Assembly (NCBI GenBank): GCA_964620345.1
Contig: CAZUHK010000066.1
Coordinates: forward strand, 1 to 14,616
Direction of reading: 5' to 3'
Length of the DNA stretch: 14,616 bases
Origin: CAZUHK01 sp964620345
GTDB lineage: Bacteria; Planctomycetota; Phycisphaerae; Phycisphaerales; Zrk34
In this document: piece after piece, positions 7,782 to 13,649 of the stretch
How the letters are laid out: every line of letters starts with the position of its first letter
Position numbering within the stretch: position 1 is the first letter of the stretch
Made by a program: the position numbers and the translations under genes
Notes under the pieces: model-generated
Database searches by the model: none
What the model was told of the DNA's origin: nothing
What the model saw: the letters and a program-made list of their open reading frames with translations, nothing else

Positions 7782-7805
7782 GGGCGCTCGATCCGTCGAG
7801 CGCCC
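7782..7805 (-). promoter_or_regulatory. Perfect 10-bp hairpin upstream of motA
   Basis: The arms gggcgctcga (7782-7791) and tcgagcgccc (7796-7805) are exact inverted repeats with a 4-nt loop, in the 107-bp flbD-motA spacer. The hairpin would lie 24 nt upstream of the motA ATG in the transcript. No T-tract follows on the minus strand, so it does not look like an intrinsic terminator. It could be a processing site, a 5' stabiliser of a motA transcript or, less likely, an operator. It is the cleanest non-coding structure in the window. Confidence 0.6.
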
Positions 7806-7815
7806 TTCCGTAGGT

Positions 7816-7842
7816 TCATCGACCGGCCGACCGACCCGCTTA
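7816..7842 (-). promoter_or_regulatory. Candidate sigma-28-like promoter upstream of motA
   Basis: On the minus strand the spacer between flbD and motA contains TAAG (7839-7842), then 15 nt, then GTCGATGA (7816-7823). The sigma-28/FliA pattern is TAAA, 15 nt, GCCGATAA, so the match is 3 of 4 and 6 of 8 with exact spacing. Transcription would begin near 7808, immediately before the hairpin at 7782-7805. motAB genes are sigma-28 dependent in many bacteria. The match could be chance in CG-rich sequence. Confidence 0.3.
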
Positions 7843-7864
7843 ACCGCCGCCGCCACGAATCAAG

Positions 7865-8062
7865 TCACGACGGCGGCAGCAATTTACGCAGCGACCGGCC
7901 GTAATCCACGGCTTTATCGACCACATCGTCGATCGATTCGAGCACGATGATCGTGTCGCCGTTGATCAGCTTGATCGTGGTGTCCGGCAGGGCCTCGACG
8001 GTCCGAATAAGCTCGGCGTTGACGACGAACCGCTGGCCGTTGAGCCGGGTAAGCGAAATCAT
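7865..8062 (-). CDS. flbD: FlbD/SwrD-family small flagellar protein
   Basis: The 65-residue product matches the FlbD family of small flagellar-operon proteins: MISLTRLNGQRFVVNAELI at the start, then TVEALPDTTIKLINGD and a DDVVDKAVDYGRSLRK tail. It has no membrane segment and no Cys. In Bacillus subtilis the family member SwrD raises motor power. Its position here directly before motA-motB-fliL fits a stator-related role, but this is inference. The ATG at 8062 is set by a very good ribosome site, AAGGAG 6 nt upstream (8069-8074). An in-frame GTG at 8098 would add 12 residues not found in the family. It begins 45 bp after flgE. This protein must not be confused with the unrelated Caulobacter transcription factor also called FlbD. 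Confidence 0.93.
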   Translation of the reverse strand: MISLTRLNGQRFVVNAELIRTVEALPDTTIKLINGDTIIVLESIDDVVDKAVDYGRSLRKLLPPS

Positions 8063-8107
8063 GCGGGGCTCCTTCGTCGCTCGTCGCTCATGGCTCACGG
8101 CCTCGGC

Positions 8108-9880
8108 TTACCGGCCGATCAGCAGCAACTGCTGCAGCAGGTCGTCAGCGGTGGTGATCACGCGGCTGGCCGCGGAGAAGCCGGTGCTCGCGGAGATCAG
8201 ATCGACGAACTCGCCGGCCAGATCGACGTTGCTCTGCTCCAGGGCGTTGGAGATGACCCGCCCGGCGGTGAACTCCGTCGGCCCACCGATGATCGGGTTG
8301 CCGCTGTTAGGCCCGGTGGTGAACAGGTTGTTGCCCACGCCCACCAGGCCCTGGTTGTTGAGGAAGGTGGCCAAGGCGACCCGCCCGACGGTGCGCGACA
8401 GGCCGTTGGTGAACGTGCCGGTGATCACGCCATCCTCGGCGACGCTGAACGCGTCCAGCGTGCCGATGGGCGAGCCATCCTGGCGGATCGCCGCGATCAG
8501 CGAGTTCTCGTCCGCCAGGGCCGAGATCGCATCGGTGCCATCGTCGAAGTCCATCGTGACGGTCAGCGGCGTGGTGGCGCCGTTCTCGCGGATCACGCTG
8601 AACGCCTCGTTGCTGGCCTGAAGAAACTGGCCGCGCGAATCGAACTCGACCACGCCCAGGCCCAGCACGCGATCCGGCCCGTCGTTGTCGTTGGACTCGG
8701 CCATCCACTGCCAGATCGTCCCGCCGCCCGAGACGTTCTCCTGCTTCACGAACGTCAGGTCCACGGTGATCGGCGTGCCCAGCGAGTCGAACACGGCGAA
8801 GCTGGTCCGCGCGCTCTCGCCGTCGGCGTCCTGCGTGTTGGTCATGACCATCGGCTGGGCGATGCCGGTGCTGACGTTGGACGCGGTGAAGCTGGTGGTT
8901 TCGATCTTCAGATCTTGCGCCTCGCCCTCGTTGCCGTTGATGACGATCTGTCCGGCGGTCAGTGCCACGCCGCCGCCCAGATCCTGGCCGTTCACGACGG
9001 TGCTGTCCAGGCCCAGGTACTCATCGAGGAAGGCGAGGTATTCATCGAGGGTGGCGCCGAAGGCATCGACACCCAGCGTGTCGGCGGTGGCGGCGTCGGT
9101 AAAGGCGAAGCGGGCTGAGTCAAGCGCCTGGCCGGCCTTCTCCACGCCGTCGACGGTGATGATGGTGTCCGTGCCGCCCTCGATGGCGAGAAACGAGCCG
9201 CCGGCGCCATCGGAGATAAACAGGTTGGTGCCGGGCACGGTCAGGTCTTCGGCACCGGCCGCTTCGGTGCCGGCGGTCAGCAGCGGATCGGTGAAAAACG
9301 CGCGGGAAGTGTGGATCGATCCGCCGGTGCTGATCGGCCCGGAGGCGTTGAGGTTGCCCTCGAAGTTCACGTTGCCGGTGGCCTCGGCGATGGTCAGCGA
9401 GCCCAGCGGGATTTCCAGCGACTCCAGCGCGCCGGGGACGATGTTGAAGTTGTCGTCCACGCCGAAGCCCTGGACCCGCGCGCCGCCGGCGGTGACCAGC
9501 TCGTTGCGATTGTTCAGCAGGAACTGACCGTCGCGCGTGAAGAACCGTTCGTCCTCGGTATCGACGACGAAGTAACCGTTGCCCTCGATGGCCATGTGAG
9601 AATTGACACCGGTGGCCTGCACGCCGCCGTTGGTGAAGTTCGTCTGCACCCCGGCCAGCCGCGTGCCCAGGCCCACCTGCACCGGGTTGGTCCCCCCCGA
9701 ATCGCCCGAGGGCGGCGACCCCAGCGAAAGGTTCTGCAGCAACTGCGTGGTGAACATCGCGCGGCTGGCCTTGAAGGCCGGGGTGTTCACGTTCGCGATA
9801 TTGTTGCCGATCACGTCGAGGTTGCGCGAGCTGGCGTCGAGGCCGCTGAGGCCCGTGCTGAAAGCGCCGGTCAGTCCCAT
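8108..9880 (-). CDS. flgE: Flagellar hook protein FlgE, long form
   Basis: FlgE polymerises into the hook joining rod and filament after export through the type III apparatus. The 590-residue product is clearly longer than the roughly 400 residues of enterobacterial FlgE. The N-terminal rod/hook domain contains SRNLDVIGNNIANVNTPAFK (residues 18-37). The segments MAIEGNGYFVV (96-106) and FFTRDGQFLLN (113-123) are typical of the FlgE/F/G fold. The FlaE-type region has VFDSLGTPITVDLTFVK (363-379). The C terminus (about 540-586) is the coiled-coil half, VISNALEQSNVDLAGEFVDL, then STGFSAASRVITT. About 160 residues between GNLNAS (175-180) and 350 look like an inserted surface domain. No cysteine is present. 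AGGAG lies 6 nt before the ATG (9887-9891). Confidence 0.95.
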   Translation of the reverse strand: MGLTGAFSTGLSGLDASSRNLDVIGNNIANVNTPAFKASRAMFTTQLLQNLSLGSPPSGDSGGTNPVQVGLGTRLAGVQTNFTNGGVQATGVNSHMAIEGNGYFVVDTEDERFFTRDGQFLLNNRNELVTAGGARVQGFGVDDNFNIVPGALESLEIPLGSLTIAEATGNVNFEGNLNASGPISTGGSIHTSRAFFTDPLLTAGTEAAGAEDLTVPGTNLFISDGAGGSFLAIEGGTDTIITVDGVEKAGQALDSARFAFTDAATADTLGVDAFGATLDEYLAFLDEYLGLDSTVVNGQDLGGGVALTAGQIVINGNEGEAQDLKIETTSFTASNVSTGIAQPMVMTNTQDADGESARTSFAVFDSLGTPITVDLTFVKQENVSGGGTIWQWMAESNDNDGPDRVLGLGVVEFDSRGQFLQASNEAFSVIRENGATTPLTVTMDFDDGTDAISALADENSLIAAIRQDGSPIGTLDAFSVAEDGVITGTFTNGLSRTVGRVALATFLNNQGLVGVGNNLFTTGPNSGNPIIGGPTEFTAGRVISNALEQSNVDLAGEFVDLISASTGFSAASRVITTADDLLQQLLLIGR

Positions 9881-9902
9881 GTCATGCTCCTGTCATTTTC
9901 AA

Positions 9903-9926
9903 GGCGGCGTCGGTCGTTCAGCCGCC
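9903..9926 (-). promoter_or_regulatory. Weak inverted repeat upstream of flgE
   Basis: The 104-bp spacer before flgE contains ggcggc (9903-9908) and gccgcc (9921-9926), a 6-bp stem with a 12-nt loop. A further partial stem, cgggc (9928-9932) with gcccg (9949-9953), lies beside it. No T-tract follows on the minus strand and no convincing promoter was found in the spacer. In DNA this GC-rich such short repeats occur by chance. It is listed because the other two long spacers also hold hairpins. Confidence 0.25.
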
Positions 9927-9984
9927 CCGGGCTTCCCTCGCGGGTCCGGCCCGTGGTTGTTGCTCGGTCGTCTATCGTGCGCCG

Positions 9985-10389
9985 TCACCGGTCGGGATTC
10001 ACCCAGACCGTCGAGTCGATGTTCGTCACGACCCCTTCGTTCATGCGTTGCTCGCTCAGAGCGGTGACCACCGTGCGGTTGGGGATGTTGACGATCAGGC
10101 CCAACCGATCCAAAAGCATCAGCGATTCGTTGGCGCCCCTGGCCGCGGCGCGGTCGGTCGCCTCGGCTACCGCTTCGAGCTGCTCAGGCCCCAGCGTCAT
10201 GCCCATCTGCTCCAGCCGCTGGCTGGCGTGGCCGGACACCTTCACCGGCGCGGCATGCTGAGCGTCGGCCAGAATCTCGTCGAAGCTCTGCTGATCCAAC
10301 GCCGGCTTTGGCGCATTGGGCAGCGCGGGCGCGCCCGCCGGACGCACCGCCGGCTCCAGCATTCGCAGCAGTTGCGCTCCACCCGCCAT
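9985..10389 (-). CDS. Conserved 'flagellar operon protein' (TIGR02530/flg_new family), function unknown
   Basis: The 134-residue product has a Pro/Ala-rich start. A conserved domain follows at about residues 48-130: VSGHASQRLEQMGMTLGPEQ, then LMLLDRLGLIVNIPNRTVVT, then VVTNIDSTVWV. This fits the small family annotated only as 'flagellar operon protein', which sits between flgD and flgE in several phyla. No membrane helix, signal peptide or catalytic motif is visible. It starts 6 bp after the flgD stop, with GGAG 9 nt before the ATG, and ends 104 bp before flgE. The constant position between hook-cap and hook genes suggests a role in hook assembly or export, which is inference. The family match is from memory of the pattern, not a search. 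Confidence 0.82.
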   Translation of the reverse strand: MAGGAQLLRMLEPAVRPAGAPALPNAPKPALDQQSFDEILADAQHAAPVKVSGHASQRLEQMGMTLGPEQLEAVAEATDRAAARGANESLMLLDRLGLIVNIPNRTVVTALSEQRMNEGVVTNIDSTVWVNPDR

Positions 10390-10395
10390 CGCGTG

Positions 10396-10821
10396 TTACT
10401 CCGTCACCGCCGCCGTGTTCGGCGGCAACTCGGCGATGCCCGTGACCTGGCTCATCGACATCGACCGGCCGTTGTCCAGCTCCAGGAACACGCCCTCGTC
10501 GGTCACGCGCACGCTGGTCACCAGCCCCGTCGAGTTCGAGTTGAGCGTATCGATGCCCTGCACGAGCTTGCCGATCATGTTGCCCGCCGCGGCGACCTGG
10601 TTCTGTTTGACCAGCCCCTCGAGCTGATCGTTGAGCGAGGTCTGGCTCTCGATGTTGCGCAGCGAGCTGAGCTGTTCGAGCAGCGCCGCCGAGTCCTGCG
10701 GGTTGAACGGATCCTGATTCTGCAATTCCTGGATAAGGATCTGGATGAACTCGCTGCTGTCGAGTTCGGCGAAGCCGTTGCTCGGGCCGGTGAGGGCTGA
10801 TGTGGCGCTGCCAACTTCCAT
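10396..10821 (-). CDS. flgD: Flagellar hook-cap scaffold protein FlgD, minimal form
   Basis: FlgD caps the growing hook and promotes polymerisation of FlgE. The 141-residue product carries the conserved N-terminal FlgD core: ELDSSEFIQILIQELQNQDP (residues 19-38), then FNPQDSAALLEQLSSLRNIE (39-58). A short C-terminal part of about 60 residues (VRVTDEGVFLELDNGRSMSM and following) replaces the larger Ig/tudor-like domains of enterobacterial FlgD (about 230 residues). A similar short form exists in Bacillus. The start is supported by AGGAG 7 nt before the ATG (10829-10833). It follows fliK by 19 bp and precedes the flagellar operon protein gene by 6 bp. Confidence 0.93.
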   Translation of the reverse strand: MEVGSATSALTGPSNGFAELDSSEFIQILIQELQNQDPFNPQDSAALLEQLSSLRNIESQTSLNDQLEGLVKQNQVAAAGNMIGKLVQGIDTLNSNSTGLVTSVRVTDEGVFLELDNGRSMSMSQVTGIAELPPNTAAVTE

Positions 10822-10840
10822 GGTGCTTCTCCTGCTTTGC

Positions 10841-12475
10841 TTACGCGACGAGGTCGAGCAGTTCTTCCTGGAACCCGCGGCGCGGTTGGTCGGGGTTCTG
10901 CTGCTGCGAGTCTTCCCGCTGCTGATTGGCCTGTTGATACATCGCGCCGCGGCTTCGGCCGTCGTTGGTCGAGCCGTCGGCGTTGTGTTGGGCGGTCACG
11001 GTGGTCAGCCCGGTCGGGCCCTGGGTCTGCACTTGCAGGTTTTCGACGGTCAGCCCGCGGCCCTCGAGCGCCTGGCGAAGCGTGGCCATCTGCTGTTGGA
11101 GCAGTTGGCCGACCTGCTGGTGGGCGGTTTCGAAGCTGGCGCGGACCACGCCGCCATCGAGGTGAACGCGGATGCGCAAGGCGCCCAGCTCCGGCGGGGT
11201 GAGGCGGATGGTGACCGTGCCGCCGCGCTGGTTGACCGCGCCCTGCAGACCGCGGACGACACGATCGGTGACCTGCTGACCATCGGGGCCGTCGAGCAGC
11301 GCCGCGTCGGCGGTGGACATGGTCGTGGCCGGGGTTGCGCTGGGCGTGATCGTTGCGCTGGGCGTCGGACCTGGGGCGGGCGTCGAAGCTTCTTCGGGCC
11401 CGGCGCTGGGCATCTGTGTTGTGGCGTAGCTGGCCGCAGCCTCGGCGGCGGCCACCGGACGCGGCGCGGTGTTGGACGATGCATCGGCGCCGGCCGACGT
11501 GGTCGGCGCTGCGGGCGGTGCATCGTCGATCGGTTGCGGCCGGGCTGGCGGCTCGGACCCGGTTGACGTTCCCTGCGGAGCCGAAGGCGCGCGCGGGGGC
11601 GGGGAATCGGGCCGCGCTTGTTGTTGTCCGTTGGATTGTTGCTGCTGTGCGCCGGTGTCGTTCGCCGTCTGGCCGCGATTGGCCTGCGGCGACACGGGGT
11701 CGCTGGCGCCGTCGGCCTGCAAAGCGGTCGGCGGCGGTGAGGCCGGGCGCTCGGCGGCCGACGCGGGGCGCGGCGGGGTGGCGGTTGCCGGGTCGCCCTG
11801 TTGCGGCGGCACGGCGGCCTGGGCCGGCGGGGCCGGCGGAGTCGGCGGCGGCGGTGTCGACTTCGGCGATGCCCCCTTCGTTTCATCGGCCACTTGTGTG
11901 ACCGACTGCCCCCCGTCGGCGACCGGCTGCACCGCGACAGGGATCGTCGCGTGTTGGCCGTTGCTGTTCGACGCCTGGGCCGGGCCCGACGAAGTGGATG
12001 TCGATGGCGCGGCGTCCTGCGCCGACGCGGAGGGCGACGCAGTGGGCGGCGCAGTAGGTGGCGCGGTTGATGGGGATGCCGCCGCGGCGCCGGCCGGCTG
12101 GGCATCGACGACCGCGTCGGCCGGTGGAGCCGAATCGACCGGTTCGGCCTGCGGGACCGACACCTCGGCATCGGCGTCGTTCGTCGCGTCGGGCTTTGCC
12201 TTGCCGGCGTCGACCTTCGCGCTCGAGTCGTCTTTGGGCCCGGCGCTGGTTTGGTCGTCCGAACGATCGGCGTGGCCGGCCGAGCGCTCGCGCGAGTTGA
12301 CATCGCCTCTGGGTGGGTCGTCGCGCCGGCGACCGGTCGGCTCGATGCGCTGATCGGACGGCGCGCTGACCGCCGCGTCGCGCAGCAGCGACTCGAACCC
12401 CGATCGGTCGGACGCATTGGCCCGTGGCGGCTCGACGAACGACAGCTTGTTCAATGTCTGATGGTCGATCTTCAA
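10841..12475 (-). CDS. fliK: Flagellar hook-length control protein FliK
   Basis: FliK is the secreted ruler that measures the hook and triggers the FlhB specificity switch. The 544-residue product has a short N-terminal export region. A very long low-complexity part follows (about residues 30-390), rich in Pro, Ala, Ser, Thr, Asp and Gln and with short PPTA-type repeats. The C-terminal Flg_hook domain lies at about 402-484 (GGTVTIRLTPPELGALRIRV, then RQALEGRGLTVENLQVQTQ), ending in a Gln-rich tail. The start is TTG; its TTGA overlaps the upstream stop by 4 bp. A perfect GGAGG lies 7 nt before it, inside the end of the upstream gene. Position between the flbB/motE-type gene and flgD matches that of the fliK homologue in other operons. 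Confidence 0.93.
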   Translation of the reverse strand: MKIDHQTLNKLSFVEPPRANASDRSGFESLLRDAAVSAPSDQRIEPTGRRRDDPPRGDVNSRERSAGHADRSDDQTSAGPKDDSSAKVDAGKAKPDATNDADAEVSVPQAEPVDSAPPADAVVDAQPAGAAAASPSTAPPTAPPTASPSASAQDAAPSTSTSSGPAQASNSNGQHATIPVAVQPVADGGQSVTQVADETKGASPKSTPPPPTPPAPPAQAAVPPQQGDPATATPPRPASAAERPASPPPTALQADGASDPVSPQANRGQTANDTGAQQQQSNGQQQARPDSPPPRAPSAPQGTSTGSEPPARPQPIDDAPPAAPTTSAGADASSNTAPRPVAAAEAAASYATTQMPSAGPEEASTPAPGPTPSATITPSATPATTMSTADAALLDGPDGQQVTDRVVRGLQGAVNQRGGTVTIRLTPPELGALRIRVHLDGGVVRASFETAHQQVGQLLQQQMATLRQALEGRGLTVENLQVQTQGPTGLTTVTAQHNADGSTNDGRSRGAMYQQANQQREDSQQQNPDQPRRGFQEELLDLVA

Positions 12476-13176
12476 CCGTTATCCTCCACGTCGCGCACCA
12501 CGGCCGAACCGCGGGCACGCAGTCGCTCGGTCAGCTCGACGGCCCGCGAAACCTCCGGCTGGGCCTCGAACTCGGCCAGCACTTTCGCCGCCCGCCGGGG
12601 CTCCATCGCGTCCAGGTACGCGACGACCTGCTCGACTTCGCCCTGGTCGATCAACACGCTGAACATCGCCTTCACCTGATCGGCCTTGAGCTGCTCGTAC
12701 AGCGCCACGGCCTTCTTGAACCCCTCGTCGTTGAGGCGGGTTTCGATCTCATCGATGCGCTGCTCCAGCGTCTGCTTGGCCGTGACCAGATCATCGCGCT
12801 GCCGCTCCATGTTCTGCCGGGCCAGGTGGAGGTTGCGCTGCAGGTCTTCCAGCTCGCGGCGGGTGCGTTCGAGCTGGCGAAGCAGCAGTTCGTTGCGCTG
12901 TTCCTCGGCGGCGAGGCGCTCGGCGGCCGAGCCCAGTCCCGCCGCGCCGGTGAGCCGGGCGTGGCGGTCGGCCGCGGCCCTGGCTTGCTCGGCCAGCTCC
13001 GCGGCCTGCTCCTCCTGTTCCTTCTCTTGATCGACGGTGAGCTTGAACGTATCGCGCACCTGGGCCAGGCGATCTTTGCTCACGCGGTCGGTCGCGGCCA
13101 GCCAGCCGACAAAGCCCAGCGCCGCCAGCACATGCACCACCATCAGCACGATCAGCACGTTCATCGCCAGCTTCAT
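12472..13176 (-). CDS. MotE/FlbB/YlxF-like membrane-anchored coiled-coil flagellar protein
   Basis: The 234-residue product has one N-terminal membrane helix (about residues 6-28). A long charged coiled coil follows (about 33-150, rich in Glu, Gln, Arg and Ala), then a C-terminal helical domain (about 153-208) with DEGFKKAVALYEQLKADQVK and AYLDAMEPRRAAKVLAEFE. This last part resembles the MgtE N-terminal fold found in MotE and YlxF proteins. Position between fliJ and fliK is that of flbB in spirochetes and ylxF in bacilli. Known relatives work outside the inner membrane: FlbB builds the spirochete periplasmic collar and MotE is a chaperone for a stator scaffold protein. A like role here is inference. 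The ATG overlaps the fliJ stop by 4 bp and has GGAGGT 6 nt upstream (13183-13188). Confidence 0.8.
   Translation of the reverse strand: MKLAMNVLIVLMVVHVLAALGFVGWLAATDRVSKDRLAQVRDTFKLTVDQEKEQEEQAAELAEQARAAADRHARLTGAAGLGSAAERLAAEEQRNELLLRQLERTRRELEDLQRNLHLARQNMERQRDDLVTAKQTLEQRIDEIETRLNDEGFKKAVALYEQLKADQVKAMFSVLIDQGEVEQVVAYLDAMEPRRAAKVLAEFEAQPEVSRAVELTERLRARGSAVVRDVEDNG
12483..12487 (-). promoter_or_regulatory. Ribosome binding site that fixes the TTG start of fliK
   Basis: GGAGG on the minus strand lies 7 nt before a TTG codon (12473-12475), within the last codons of the upstream gene. No ATG or GTG in the same frame gives a better start. This makes the non-ATG start credible and implies coupled translation through the TTGA overlap. 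Confidence 0.75.
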
Positions 13177-13631
13177 GCGGGCACCTCCCGCTCGCGTCGG
13201 ATATGGCGCTGCAGGGCGGCCTCATCCAGCTCGGCGGCCTCGCGGCGCTTCTGCTGAGTCTGCCAACGCTTGAACTGCCGCTCGCGCAGCACTTCGACGG
13301 CCTTGCGGTCGCGCACCGCGTCGTTGAGCTTCGCCCGGGCCGCGTCGATCTGCCGGCCCAGCTCGAACATTCTGAACGCCGCCTGCTGCGCGTGCACCGT
13401 CGCGCGATGCACGTGCGCCGCGTGCTGGCGCAGGCGCGACACGTCCACCTGGCCGACCAGCGCCCCGGCCATCTGCGATTTGTCCTGCGTGATCGACCGC
13501 TGCTGATTGCGGAGCTGCGTTTCGATGATCAGCTTCTCGCGCAACAGCTTGGCCAGGTCGCGCTGCTGCTGTTCGGCCACGCGGCGGCGGTGGCGGAGCA
13601 GCGGCTCGAGTTGGAAGGTGAACTGTGCCAT
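13173..13631 (-). CDS. fliJ: Flagellar export protein FliJ
   Basis: FliJ is the small coiled-coil stalk that sits in the FliI ATPase ring and contacts FlhA. The 152-residue product is almost entirely predicted helix. It starts with the family pattern FTFQLEPLLRHRRRVAEQQQ (residues 4-23) and has a high content of Arg, Gln, Glu and Ala, with no membrane segment. The length is typical (about 145-150). It starts 18 bp after fliI with a weak AGG ribosome site and overlaps the next gene by 4 bp. FliJ proteins diverge strongly, so position after fliI is important support. Confidence 0.88.
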   Translation of the reverse strand: MAQFTFQLEPLLRHRRRVAEQQQRDLAKLLREKLIIETQLRNQQRSITQDKSQMAGALVGQVDVSRLRQHAAHVHRATVHAQQAAFRMFELGRQIDAARAKLNDAVRDRKAVEVLRERQFKRWQTQQKRREAAELDEAALQRHIRREREVPA

Positions 13632-13649
13632 CCGTGGCCTGTCCGTGCG

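Noticed and set aside
7782..7805. Hairpin as an intrinsic terminator between flbD and motA
   Set aside because: No run of T follows on the minus strand, and the genes downstream continue the same operon.
7758..7856. Upstream GTG start extending MotA by 33 residues
   Set aside because: The added residues are Arg/Gly-rich, match no MotA, and would be coded across the hairpin and candidate promoter; MotA proteins start right at the first helix.
9881..9984. A sigma-54 or sigma-28 promoter before flgE
   Set aside because: I looked for GG-N10-GC and TAAA-N15-GCCGATAA patterns on the minus strand and found no convincing match.
11050..12417. A 455-codon minus-strand frame inside fliK
   Set aside because: It is Arg/Pro-rich and out of frame with fliK, which has the Flg_hook domain, a ribosome site and overlap with the upstream gene.
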